A stretch of DNA of 15,296 bases from an uncultured Muribaculaceae bacterium (GTDB lineage: Bacteria > Bacteroidota > Bacteroidia > Bacteroidales > Muribaculaceae), in contig CAJUBL010000064.1 in the NCBI GenBank assembly GCA_910584665.1, positions 1 to 15,296 of the forward strand, read 5' to 3'. The notes below the pieces were generated by a model. The model made no database searches. It saw only the letters and a list, made by a program, of their open reading frames with translations, and was not told the origin of the DNA. The stretch's first letter is position 1; every line of letters begins with the position of its first letter. The translations under genes were made by a program, and so were the position numbers. Below, piece after piece: positions 1 through 8,148 of this stretch.

Positions 1-53
1 AGAGCATCTGACTACGGATCAGAAGGTTACAGGTTTGAATCCTGTATGAGTCA
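1..53 (+). tRNA. tRNA-Arg (anticodon ACG), 5' end cut off by window
   Basis: This is the 3' part of a tRNA. Visible are the 3' strand of the D stem (about 2-5), a perfect 5-bp anticodon stem (7-11 with 19-23) around loop 12-18 with anticodon ACG at 14-16, a 5-base variable loop, a perfect T stem (29-33 with 41-45), and the 3' acceptor strand 46-52 with discriminator A53. The bases after A53 are CAC, so CCA is not encoded, as is common in Bacteroidota. ACG reads CGN arginine codons after A34 is deaminated to inosine by TadA (known for this isoacceptor). The T loop reads TTTGAAT, so position 56 is T instead of the nearly invariant C. The acceptor 5' strand and most of the D arm lie outside the window, so the start is partial. 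Confidence 0.93.
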
Positions 54-88
54 CACGGTAGAGCCGCCCGCGAGGACGGCTCTACGTG
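54..88 (+). terminator. GC-rich hairpin after the tRNA, possible terminator or processing site
   Basis: A perfect 9-bp stem pairs 58-66 with 77-85. Two more GC pairs lie inside it past a C-A mismatch and close a GCGA (GNRA) tetraloop at 70-73. CAC at 54-56 can also pair with GTG at 86-88 past a one-base bulge. The position directly after the tRNA suits transcription termination or 3' processing. The T tract that follows is only CTTTC, so it is a weak intrinsic terminator at best. The rest of the space up to the tamL stop (89-174) shows nothing I can support. Confidence 0.45.
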
Positions 89-174
89 CTTTCAGGCAGA
101 GCATGAACCCTTGTCTTCCTGTCAGCTCCGCCGACCTGTGCATGGCATCTGACGTAGTCGGGTGTGCCAAGGTG

Positions 175-2463
175 TCAGAAGGGGTAACCGATGGCGAGGT
201 GGAAAGCGAGAGAATTACCGAAGGATGTCATATTGTAGTATCCGCTGCGGCCGGTGTCGTACGGCGCATGCAGGCCTATGCCCAGATCGGCGCGTACCAC
301 GAGCATCGAGATGTCGAACCGCAGACCGCAGCCTGTACCCAGCGCGAGGTCTTTGAGGAATGATGATCCGCGGAGCCGTCCGCCGGGACGCTGTGGGTCG
401 TTTTTCAGCAGCCATACGTTACCTGTGTCTATGAACAGGGCTCCGTGGAGCGGACCGACGATGGGAAAACGGTATTCTAAGTTGGCCTCGAACTTGAATG
501 TACCTGTCTGGTCAAAATAACCGTCGGCATTGTCTTGCGGCGCATGGTATGAGCCGGGACCTATGGAGCGTACGGTAAAGGCTCGTATGGAGTTGGCTCC
601 TCCGACGTAGAACTGTTCGCTGTAGGGCACCTGTGATGAATTGCCGTATGCGTGGGCCGCTCCTACAGCCACGCGGCTCACGAGCCAGTTGTCGCCACGC
701 AGCCTGCGGTTGTATACAACCTGTATCTGTCCTTTGACAAACTGGGAGAACGGGGTGCCGAAAAGTTCTTTCTCACCTTTGACGCCGCAGGCACGGTATA
801 TAGCCCAGAATACGTTGCCGGCTTCCTGGACGGACCATGTGACGTTCAGGCCGTTGTCCCGGTCAAAGGTCCGGTTATAGTTATAGGTATAAGCGATCTG
901 GGGAATAAACTGAGACCTGAAACTCAGGGCAATGGCCGGGTTGGCCGCTGTTATCGAGTCGAATGTATGGGTGGTGTTGAGAAGTTTTGTATATGTAAGT
1001 TTGAATGGGGTAAGCGTTGTGAAGACATGGCGTGAGGCTTGCCACTCATAGGAGTAGGCGAGGTTGAACTGGGCCATCTTGAAGTAGTGCGGGCGGTTGA
1101 GAAGATCGGCGTTGAGCGTGATGCGTGTCCAGTTGAGTTCCCGGCGCCGGCGCGGTATGAACTTGGGTGCTATGAGGCGCGGGAATGCGAGAGAGCCTGT
1201 GAGACCGATCTCGTAGGAGTTGAACAACGATGATTTCTGGGCGCCGGAGCGACCGGTCTGCCACTCGTATGTGCCTGTAAGCGCTACGCTTAGCTGCTCG
1301 CCGCCTCCGAAGATATTATGGTTTGTAACCGAGAATGTGGCGCCCGGACCTATGTAGCTGTTGGATTTGGACGAGGCGTTGACTTCGAGAGAGGCTTCCA
1401 GGGGGGTGTCAAACGTACAGTCTATGTCGACGTTAAGGCGTGGCCTGGCATTGAGTGTGTCGGGTGATACTTCGATGTTGATTGCGTTGAATATGCCCAG
1501 ACGAGCCAGATACATCTGTGTGCGCTCCATGTCCCGCACGGTGAATGTCCTGTCGGTCCTGAAGGTCACACACTCCGGAATCAGGGCGTGGCGCAGTCTC
1601 GAGGGCATCATCTGTATCAGTATGCCCCGGCGGGTCGGTATGGTGTCGAAATACTGTCCTCCGTACGGTTTGTTGGCACGTACGGTTATATGTCCGGTCG
1701 ACCATCGTGTGAGAGCGGCTTCAGGAGTGCCTGATGCAACAGTGAGTCTGAGCGCTATCGATCCGCGGTTGAGCAGCGAGTCGGCCAGATATTCGATATA
1801 TTCGGGTCGGAAATAGTAGTATCCGCGGTTTCGCAGATGATTGGTTATGCGTGTCCTCACGACGCTGAGTGAGTCGGTGCAGAATCTTGATCCGGGCACC
1901 ATGTACGGATCGCGTGAGGCGATGGAGTCGATGAGGTGGTACAGATGTGACGTGTCGGGCAGAAGCTGAATGCTGTCAATGAGGTATGCCGGACCCGGAT
2001 TCACTGTATATGTGATCGAGGCTTTGCGCGGATTGCGGGCCGTGTTGACGGTATAGGAGGTGGTGCCGCGGAAGTATCCGTTGTTGTCGAGTATCTCGTC
2101 AAGCATGTGTGTGCGTACCTCGGGTCTTACGTCCGACACCAGTACGGGTTCGGCCGCAAGTTTCTCATAGATCCAGTGTCTGAAGCCATGGTCCGGGTTG
2201 GGCCAGTTGTTGTATACCCACAGGCCCAGCGGGAACGGGTGCCGCCAGTGGAGCATCCTGATGTAGTTGTTCGGTGCGACGTCGACTGTCTTTTTTAGCT
2301 GATCGGCCAGTCCTGTGGGTATGGCTCTGCCGTCGGGCGACGTGGCGATCTCGACTTTTCTGACACCGGTATACAGCTGCTCACCCTGGGGCAGGCGCCG
2401 GGTAGTGGAGCAGGATGCGAGTATAAGGGCGGTCAGTATGATGTAACAGATATGATGTTTCAT
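175..2463 (-). CDS. tamL: TamL-like Omp85 family outer-membrane lipoprotein (BamA/TamA superfamily)
   Basis: This 762-aa outer-membrane beta-barrel is the Bacteroidota counterpart of TamA, which works with TamB in outer-membrane assembly. It starts with a lipoprotein signal peptide ending in the lipobox LASC, with C18 as the lipidation site; this separates TamL from ordinary TamA/BamA. Residues of roughly 30-350 are the periplasmic part, with POTRA-like segments such as the one ending in YTVNPGPAYLIDSIQL. The barrel fills the rest. Diagnostic barrel features are the loop-6 motif GGANSIRAF (621-629, R627 at the conserved VRGF arginine), the strand motif DTGNVW (679-684), and a terminal aromatic F762 as expected of a beta-signal. 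It lies 25 bases downstream of tamB on the same strand, so it is probably cotranscribed. Family assignment is firm; the TamL subtype rests on the lipobox plus the tamB neighbour. Confidence 0.9.
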   Translation of the reverse strand: MKHHICYIILTALILASCSTTRRLPQGEQLYTGVRKVEIATSPDGRAIPTGLADQLKKTVDVAPNNYIRMLHWRHPFPLGLWVYNNWPNPDHGFRHWIYEKLAAEPVLVSDVRPEVRTHMLDEILDNNGYFRGTTSYTVNTARNPRKASITYTVNPGPAYLIDSIQLLPDTSHLYHLIDSIASRDPYMVPGSRFCTDSLSVVRTRITNHLRNRGYYYFRPEYIEYLADSLLNRGSIALRLTVASGTPEAALTRWSTGHITVRANKPYGGQYFDTIPTRRGILIQMMPSRLRHALIPECVTFRTDRTFTVRDMERTQMYLARLGIFNAINIEVSPDTLNARPRLNVDIDCTFDTPLEASLEVNASSKSNSYIGPGATFSVTNHNIFGGGEQLSVALTGTYEWQTGRSGAQKSSLFNSYEIGLTGSLAFPRLIAPKFIPRRRRELNWTRITLNADLLNRPHYFKMAQFNLAYSYEWQASRHVFTTLTPFKLTYTKLLNTTHTFDSITAANPAIALSFRSQFIPQIAYTYNYNRTFDRDNGLNVTWSVQEAGNVFWAIYRACGVKGEKELFGTPFSQFVKGQIQVVYNRRLRGDNWLVSRVAVGAAHAYGNSSQVPYSEQFYVGGANSIRAFTVRSIGPGSYHAPQDNADGYFDQTGTFKFEANLEYRFPIVGPLHGALFIDTGNVWLLKNDPQRPGGRLRGSSFLKDLALGTGCGLRFDISMLVVRADLGIGLHAPYDTGRSGYYNMTSFGNSLAFHLAIGYPF

Positions 2464-2488
2464 GTGACGAATTCTTTATTTACTATAA

Positions 2489-5400
2489 CTATTGTGATGG
2501 TGTGTTTGTTTGCCCGCCGGTAATATCGCCTGTCCCGGTTGCCGGAACTCCGGGCCGTCGGTAAAACGGTCTGAACAGGTCGCTCAGACGGCGCAGTTTA
2601 CGTTTATATACGAAGCCTACACCGGTCTGTGTCACTTCTCCTTCGAGTATGCTCTCATAGCCTGTATGGCGGAATATTTTGATGTACATTGATCCTGACG
2701 GTGTGATGTCATATTCGAACGATATGTCGTTGATGAGGTTCTGGGACAGATTCTGATCCCGGTCGGCATCGGACGCGTAGTTGCCGCCGACTGATATCTT
2801 GAAGCGGTCGTTGAACAGCGATTTTGATACTTTGTAGCTGTAGGAAGTCGTTGTCGAAGAGGCGCCGTTGACCGTCCGGTCATACTGGTCGATGCCGAAA
2901 GACAGGTCTACACCCTTGATATTGTTGGCCGCCCACGAGTTCACCTGTGACTCGAGGAACGAGAACAGCGGATTGCCGTTGAGACTCGACGAGGCTTTGG
3001 TTCCCGGACCGGTGTAGACGTTGTACAGCAACAGGTTCATGGCCTGGTTGGCACGCTGTTCGGCGCTCATGGACTGCAGTTCGTTGGCTACGGTTATGTC
3101 GTCGTCGGTCGCCAGATCGAAGGCTACGTTCATGTTGTCGAGCGAATTGGTTACCGAGAGTATCACGTCGAAGTTGATGATGCGTGAGTTCTGGCCGTCC
3201 TGTTGTACGTTGGCCCGCAGTACATCGATCGCCTTGATGTTGAGGTATGGGTTCATCATGTTGCCGTTGAACGAGATGTAGCTTCCTTCCTGAAAGTCGA
3301 ATAGTTTTTCGCTCATGAATGGCGGTGTATAGCGTACGAATCCTCCGTTGAGGTTAAGTCGTCCGGTAAGCCGTGAGTCACCCATGTAGTTCATATTGTA
3401 GTTGAGTGTGCCCTGCGAAAGCAGCTGTACGCGGTTCTTACCGTCGGTTGACAGATCGACACCGATGGTCGATCCCTGGTGTATGTTAAGAATGGCATAT
3501 ATGCTCATGGAGGAGGAAGATGCCGGTACGGTGTCGATTTTCTGGACCACGGCGGTATCGGCGAAGCTGACAAATTTCACCATGTCGATATTGGAACGTG
3601 AGGACAGATTGTCGGTGGCGGACTCTACTATGTAGGAGACATTGGTATTCTCGAGCACTGACATACTGGCGTTGACGTCGAGCCTCGATACGGGACCTCT
3701 GACGGAGGCGTCGAGATCGATAAATGCTTTGCCGTAGACCTGTACTCCACGTTTCCTGCGGGCATTGACTATCTGCATATCGCGGGCTGTGGCTGTGATG
3801 TCGACGATGATGTCACTGATGTGACGTGCATCGACTTTTCCGTTTATAGACAATGGGTTGCTGTTGGCTCCCCTGATGGTATAGTTGTTGAATGACACTA
3901 TGTTGGAATCCATCGGAATTTTCTCGGGAGAGAAACTGTAGGAGGTTCCGAACATCGGTACTGTCAATGTTGTGGAGTCGAAGTTCAGATAGCCGTTGAA
4001 GATGGGCTCGGAGAGTGATCCGGTGATGTCCATGGTGCCGTTGAGGGTTCCTGCGAAGCGTGCCATATCTTTTGGCAGGAACGGGTTGAGCACGTTGAGC
4101 GGGAAGCGTATCATCTTGAAGTCGAGCAGGAACGGATTACGGGCTGTCGAGTCGTTGAGATTGCCTTCGGCAGTGATTGTCCTGATGCTGTCGACGAGGA
4201 GTGTGGCGTTGGCCCTGACGGTTCCTGACTTGTTGGTGAGCAGAGATACGTCCAGTCCGAAGGATCCTACCCGCTGTCGGTTGTAATTGAGTTCGTCGAG
4301 CGATATGGTGCCGTTGCCGTTGATGGATCTCTGGTCCCAGCCGAAACGCATATCGGCCGACAGATTACCCGTGACGGGGGGGGCGAACGGGTTTAATGCC
4401 ACCCATTCGGCCAGCCGGATGTCTTTGATCTTGAGTATCAGATCCTCCTGGGTTGAATCTGTGCCGGCGGCATGATCGGTGTAGAGATGGATTGAACTTT
4501 CGGCACTCTTCATTGACAGGTTGGCGTCAAAATGCTTATGTGCTGTGTTGAGTATCACGAAGTTGGAGTCGTTGACAGTCCAGTTCTTGTATCCGATGAC
4601 CGGGTGTGCGGGAACGACACGTATCCTGATCTCATCGGGCAGCCAGCGGGCTATGAATCCGAGCCGGTATCCGGTGCGTCCGTCTATATTCTGCTGGTGG
4701 AATAGTATAGAGGCTCTGTTCCCCGATGCACGGCCGCGTGCTGTTACCGTTGCCCACTGGTCAAGGGTACCCGGGCGGTTGCCCATGTGGATGCGGTAAT
4801 CCAGAGTATCGCCTTGCTGGGTTATGGTTGTGGCGATAGTGTCGGCTGTTGTCGATCCGCTGTTGAATCTTAATACTTTGGCATTTAGGTTTATGAGTGA
4901 ATCGTTAGAAGCCTGCATGCCGAGAGATGAGAATCCCGTTCCTGTCGATGACAGGTAGTTGCTGATGATGTTGTTCTGTCCCGCTGTGAGGTCGAGGCCG
5001 AACTGAGGTAGGGCGTGCTGCAGCATGCTTACATTGATGTCGTGTGACGATATCACCGAGTCGATGGCGGCGGCGGTTAATGTCGCGTGGGCCATGACGG
5101 AGTCGAGTGACATGGGTGAGGACAGGGTCATGTTGAGGTCGTGGTCGCGCAGTGTGGCCCGGGTTACCGAGTCGTCGGTAAGGAAGTGCAGCATCAGACC
5201 GGTGGTTGACAGGTGTCCCTTGCCCATCGTCCAGTCTATATTCTTCAGGGTGAAGGCGGCGTTGATGCTCCGGGGATCGGGTTCGAGTGTTATGTTGCCG
5301 TCGAGAGATGCATTGCCGTGCATGACCGAGTCGGTGAAGCCCAGGGCTTTAAGGTCGATATTGGAAAGGTCGGCGCTCAGTTGCCAGTCGTAGGGGGTAG

Positions 5401-7285
5401 AGGCGAGGTTGCCGTCGGCCCTGATGTCGATGTCGGCGTCCGGGTTGCCCGATGTCACGGCCAGGTGTGCATTGCCGTCGGCGAGTATAGCCTTGAGATC
5501 GATGTCGGTATAGGGATGCCTGTTGTAAGTCACCCGCGATATGTTGATGTCGGCGTCGAGGGCTGTGGTATTCTGGAACGGGTCGTAGCCGTGTCCCCTG
5601 ACGTGCGCTGTCGCTGAGAGACGCTCGACACCGAGTGATGGCATGAACGCCTCGATGGGAAAGCTGTCGGCGGCCAGCGTGAGGTCATAGGCCTCGCGCG
5701 AGCCGGTCCACTCTGCGTCGAGGGCTATCTTTCCGCCGGTGGTGTAGGCGCGCAGATTGCCGTCGACTGTCCCGTGCCTGAGATCGACACCGCCATTGAG
5801 AGTAAGCGGGGGCACACTGAGAGTCTTGTCGAGTCTGGCGGCCACGAGGGCGGGTCTGACCCAGCGGCCGTCGGCCACATGACCTTTTAGATCCAGGTGG
5901 CCGTCGAGACGATCCATGTCGGGTAGTCCGGCTACTGAGCCGTTGGCGGCGATGTCAAAGCAACGGGGCAGTTCAAGAGACAGCCTGTTGACATCATAGA
6001 TGCCGCCATCGCCGTCGATATCGATATTGAGGTCGAGGAGTGATGTCTCGGGGATGCCGGCCAGCATTGGTGTCAGAGCTGGCAATGCAGTCCTGGCGTC
6101 GGACGGTGACAGGTATCCGTAACCTTTCACGCGGAGAGGCATGGGCAGACCTCCGCCCGTCATTCCCATCATGGCGTCGAGGTTGATGCGGGAGCGGAGG
6201 GTTGACAGTCTCATGTGGGTCGCATTGAGCGAATCGGCGTTCATGGCGAAGAGCCCCTCAAGGCGCAGGTCGAGTCCGCAACGTTCACTGGCGGCTATGC
6301 GCTTTATGGGAACTCGCAGTTCGGCACCGCGGCTCATCAGCGAGTCTATCTCTATCTTTACGCCCGATACCTGCAGGTAATTCATGTCGAGCCCCGGCTG
6401 AGGTACGGCTCCCGACACGCCGTACAGGGCACTGTCGGCTTTGATGTCGATGGTGGCCACGTTGATGGTCCAGGGTATTGACGACGGGTCGGCTATGCTG
6501 TCGGTCGGGAGCGGGTCGACGTGGGTGTCGGCTGCCCCGTCAGGCGATGGCTGTGTGAGATATAGTGCTGTAAGATGCTCGACGATGAATGATCTGACGT
6601 CAACGGCCTGTTCCGACAGGTCGACCGATGTGTCTTCTATCAGGGCGGCGGGGATCGAGGCCCGTAGGGTATCGATGGCGGGACGCATTGTCATGCTGTA
6701 GGTAAGGCTGTCTACCCTCAGCTGCTGCAGTGTGATCTTCCAGGGTAGGGGTGAGGAAGTCTTTGCGGTGTCAGCCGGCTGATTGCCGTCAGATTTCATG
6801 CCGAGCGAAAAGTCTGTACCGGCGATGCTCAGTAACTCGATGTCGATATCTTTGGATGCCAGGCCTATCCCGGTGTCGGCGAGTCGGGCGTTGTCGATAT
6901 GTGAATTGATGTACATGGTCGAGTCCGGCGACCCCATGTTGAATGTCACGTTGTCGATACATAGCTCGTTGACAGCGATCTTGCCACGCAGTATGGATAA
7001 TATGGATACGTCGAGGTCAAGGTGTCCCACGGCAGCGAGTGTATCTCCGTTCTGGACATAGAGGACGTTGTTGATATCGAGGTTGAGGGGAGGCGAAAGG
7101 CGCAGACGCCCGACCCCGATATGACGGCCAGGGTCGGCATTGACCGACGACAATACCTTCCTCACAGCAAAGTCCTGGACCGGAGGCAGGTATAGAGCTA
7201 CGAAGACAAGTGCGACGAGGATTATCACCGACAGGATGACCCATAGCAGCGACCTGGACAGGATATGGATGAATTTAGCTCTCAC
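2489..7285 (-). CDS. tamB: TamB-like translocation and assembly module protein (DUF490 C-terminus)
   Basis: This 1598-aa protein is anchored in the inner membrane and spans the periplasm. TamB-family proteins are long beta-rich grooves that serve outer-membrane protein insertion and probably lipid transport (known for the family). Residues about 13-33 form one N-terminal hydrophobic segment after a short basic stretch (MRAKFIHILSR), typical of an uncleaved anchor. The middle is over 1000 residues of alternating hydrophobic and polar strands rich in Asp, with repeated patterns such as LDLDV, LNLDI and DIDIRADG. The C-terminal ~300 residues match the TamB/DUF490 domain, including FMSEKLFDFQEGSYISFNG near 1320 and VDLSFGIDQYD, followed by a basic, Pro/Gly/Thr-rich tail. 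The start is GTG at 7285; no in-frame ATG is seen close upstream. The stop is TAG at 2489-2491. It is the first gene of the tamB-tamL unit. The gene is GC-rich compared with the locus to its right. Confidence 0.92.
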   Translation of the reverse strand: MRAKFIHILSRSLLWVILSVIILVALVFVALYLPPVQDFAVRKVLSSVNADPGRHIGVGRLRLSPPLNLDINNVLYVQNGDTLAAVGHLDLDVSILSILRGKIAVNELCIDNVTFNMGSPDSTMYINSHIDNARLADTGIGLASKDIDIELLSIAGTDFSLGMKSDGNQPADTAKTSSPLPWKITLQQLRVDSLTYSMTMRPAIDTLRASIPAALIEDTSVDLSEQAVDVRSFIVEHLTALYLTQPSPDGAADTHVDPLPTDSIADPSSIPWTINVATIDIKADSALYGVSGAVPQPGLDMNYLQVSGVKIEIDSLMSRGAELRVPIKRIAASERCGLDLRLEGLFAMNADSLNATHMRLSTLRSRINLDAMMGMTGGGLPMPLRVKGYGYLSPSDARTALPALTPMLAGIPETSLLDLNIDIDGDGGIYDVNRLSLELPRCFDIAANGSVAGLPDMDRLDGHLDLKGHVADGRWVRPALVAARLDKTLSVPPLTLNGGVDLRHGTVDGNLRAYTTGGKIALDAEWTGSREAYDLTLAADSFPIEAFMPSLGVERLSATAHVRGHGYDPFQNTTALDADINISRVTYNRHPYTDIDLKAILADGNAHLAVTSGNPDADIDIRADGNLASTPYDWQLSADLSNIDLKALGFTDSVMHGNASLDGNITLEPDPRSINAAFTLKNIDWTMGKGHLSTTGLMLHFLTDDSVTRATLRDHDLNMTLSSPMSLDSVMAHATLTAAAIDSVISSHDINVSMLQHALPQFGLDLTAGQNNIISNYLSSTGTGFSSLGMQASNDSLINLNAKVLRFNSGSTTADTIATTITQQGDTLDYRIHMGNRPGTLDQWATVTARGRASGNRASILFHQQNIDGRTGYRLGFIARWLPDEIRIRVVPAHPVIGYKNWTVNDSNFVILNTAHKHFDANLSMKSAESSIHLYTDHAAGTDSTQEDLILKIKDIRLAEWVALNPFAPPVTGNLSADMRFGWDQRSINGNGTISLDELNYNRQRVGSFGLDVSLLTNKSGTVRANATLLVDSIRTITAEGNLNDSTARNPFLLDFKMIRFPLNVLNPFLPKDMARFAGTLNGTMDITGSLSEPIFNGYLNFDSTTLTVPMFGTSYSFSPEKIPMDSNIVSFNNYTIRGANSNPLSINGKVDARHISDIIVDITATARDMQIVNARRKRGVQVYGKAFIDLDASVRGPVSRLDVNASMSVLENTNVSYIVESATDNLSSRSNIDMVKFVSFADTAVVQKIDTVPASSSSMSIYAILNIHQGSTIGVDLSTDGKNRVQLLSQGTLNYNMNYMGDSRLTGRLNLNGGFVRYTPPFMSEKLFDFQEGSYISFNGNMMNPYLNIKAIDVLRANVQQDGQNSRIINFDVILSVTNSLDNMNVAFDLATDDDITVANELQSMSAEQRANQAMNLLLYNVYTGPGTKASSSLNGNPLFSFLESQVNSWAANNIKGVDLSFGIDQYDRTVNGASSTTTSYSYKVSKSLFNDRFKISVGGNYASDADRDQNLSQNLINDISFEYDITPSGSMYIKIFRHTGYESILEGEVTQTGVGFVYKRKLRRLSDLFRPFYRRPGVPATGTGDITGGQTNTPSQ

Positions 7286-7310
7286 AATAGTTGAATTTTG
7301 ATCACGCGGT

Positions 7311-7329
7311 GACGTGTTGAGTACACGTC
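7311..7329. repeat. 7-bp inverted repeat in the tamB 5' leader
   Basis: GACGTGT (7311-7317) and ACACGTC (7323-7329) form a perfect 7-bp stem with a 5-base loop, 26-44 bases upstream of the tamB GTG codon. If the promoter proposed at 7346-7377 is right, the hairpin lies in the transcribed leader. It could be an RNA stem or a protein-binding dyad; function is not shown. Confidence 0.5.
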
Positions 7330-7334
7330 CTGTT

Positions 7335-7346
7335 GTTTTATAAAAC
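7335..7346. promoter_or_regulatory. 12-bp perfect palindrome at the presumed tamB transcription start
   Basis: GTTTTATAAAAC is fully self-complementary. It touches the candidate minus-strand -7 element at 7346-7353 and would cover the predicted start site. That is where a repressor operator would lie, but AT-rich palindromes of this size also arise by chance. Confidence 0.35.
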
Positions 7347-7377
7347 GAATATACACTTTATTTTGTTTCCCGCCAAA
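7346..7377 (-). promoter_or_regulatory. Candidate Bacteroides-type promoter for tamB-tamL
   Basis: On the minus strand TTTG (plus-strand 7374-7377) is followed after exactly 20 bases by TATATTCG (7346-7353). This is a 7 of 8 match to the Bacteroides -7 element TAnnTTTG with the known 19-21 base spacing. The implied start lies about 50-60 bases before the tamB GTG. A perfect TATATTTG also exists on this strand at 7409-7416, but its nearest TTTG is only 15 bases away, so I prefer the first. Confidence 0.45.
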
Positions 7378-7462
7378 TCCAAAACAGATTTCAACCCGGT
7401 AACCGCATCAAATATATTAAAGCGCAGATTACAAAGGCCATACGGAATGAAATTCAACTGCA

Positions 7463-7549
7463 AATTACGCGAATTACGCAAAAAACAAATTGTAAGAATC
7501 TTCGTATCAATATGGTACTCAATGTTATCTTTTCTGTTTTTCGCGTAAT
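7463..7549. repeat. 9-nt tandem repeat with a distant inverted copy
   Basis: AATTACGCG (7463-7471) is followed directly by AATTACGCA (7472-7480). ATTACGCGAA (7464-7473) recurs inverted as TTCGCGTAAT (7540-7549), 66 bases downstream. Similar short tracts are scattered in intergenic DNA of Bacteroidales as I recall them. Whether this is a dispersed repeat, a binding-site pair or a relic cannot be told from one copy. Confidence 0.4.
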
Positions 7550-7638
7550 GTGCGGTTGACTTCCGATTTTTTAGAACGGGCAAAGCGATCTTAATTGAAA
7601 AATCCGTGTGTGAATGTTGCAAAATAAGCTGATTCGTT

Positions 7639-7669
7639 ATTGATTATTTGATAAATTTAATTAATTTTG
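7639..7669 (+). promoter_or_regulatory. Candidate Bacteroides-type promoter for the RHS locus
   Basis: TAATTTTG (7662-7669) is a perfect match to the -7 consensus TAnnTTTG. ATTG at 7639-7642, three of four bases of the -33 TTTG, lies 19 bases upstream, within the accepted spacing. The implied start is a few bases after 7669, giving a short leader to the ATG at 7693 and arguing against the upstream in-frame ATG at 7648. It would drive the small T9SS gene, the RHS gene and the immunity gene as one unit, as no other promoter is needed given their spacing. Confidence 0.5.
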
Positions 7670-7692
7670 TAAAAATTAATAATTTCAAATTT

Positions 7693-8139
7693 ATGTCAAA
7701 AAAATTATTCATGAGATATTCATATTTGAGAACCGTTATTGGAATGATGTTTTTATGCATCACTTTTATATCCAACACTCAGACATTTTACTACTATCAT
7801 GATAGGTTGGGTAATCGAATTAGACGAATTCCCGAAACAATGCCGCTGAGACAATTCAGATTGACAGAGGGTAGTGATTTGAATTATGAAAATATATACG
7901 AAGATGTTGCTGTATCCATTGGTCCTAATCCTACTGCAGATATTCTCTATATTGAATTCAAATCCAACATGGAACTTTCAGGACGGATCAAATTGATAAG
8001 TTCATCCGGTCGGTTGATTAAGAACATATTTATAATGCAATCGGTTGAACTGGATATGGCTGGTTTACCTGTAGGATCATATATTCTGACCATTTCGGGA
8101 GATAACTATAACTACAGCAAAATAATAATAAAAAACTGA
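7693..8139 (+). CDS. Small secreted protein with YD-repeat-like motif and T9SS type A sorting domain
   Basis: From the ATG at 7693 the product is 148 aa. Residues 1 to about 30 are a signal peptide (basic start, hydrophobic core about 12-27). Next comes YYYHDRLGNRIRR (33-45), which closely matches the YD/RHS repeat pattern YxYDxxGNRxxR, then a short linker. Residues about 72-148 match the type IX secretion C-terminal sorting domain: PNP at 78-80, GRLI at 106-109, LPVGSYILTI at 125-134 and a terminal KIIIKN. Proteins with this domain cross the outer membrane by T9SS and are usually fixed to the surface or released after the domain is cut off. There is almost no room for a separate functional domain. 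Its stop lies 9 bases before the ATG of the RHS gene, so the two are cotranscribed. A start at 7648 would add 15 AT-coded residues upstream of the signal peptide and would lie before the predicted transcript start; ATG 7711 is also possible. Confidence 0.82.
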   Translation: MSKKLFMRYSYLRTVIGMMFLCITFISNTQTFYYYHDRLGNRIRRIPETMPLRQFRLTEGSDLNYENIYEDVAVSIGPNPTADILYIEFKSNMELSGRIKLISSSGRLIKNIFIMQSVELDMAGLPVGSYILTISGDNYNYSKIIIKN

Positions 8140-8148
8140 TCCGGAATA

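Larger units (their letters stand above)
7286..7692. other. Divergent AT-rich intergenic region between tamB and the RHS locus
   Basis: These 407 bases separate the leftward tamB-tamL unit from the rightward toxin locus. They contain a candidate tamB promoter, two short dyads, a tandem and inverted repeat pair, and a candidate rightward promoter, each listed separately. Two open frames here, 7333-7548 (+) and 7338-7622 (-), overlap each other on opposite strands, have no recognisable domain, and look like chance. The composition changes sharply here from GC-rich to AT-rich. Confidence 0.7.

Noticed and set aside
46..363. Plus-strand open frame starting in the tRNA
   Set aside because: It begins inside the tRNA acceptor strand and runs antisense through tamL; no family resemblance.
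5025..5617. Long antisense frames opposite tamB
   Set aside because: They are explained by the GC-rich, Asp-rich codon pattern of tamB, which keeps the opposite strand open.
7333..7622. Two small open frames on opposite strands in the intergenic region
   Set aside because: They overlap each other, show no domain or signal, and sit in AT-rich DNA with repeats and promoter-like sites.
7648..7692. Upstream ATG for the small T9SS protein
   Set aside because: It would contain the best -7 promoter element, and it places extra AT-coded residues in front of a normal signal peptide.
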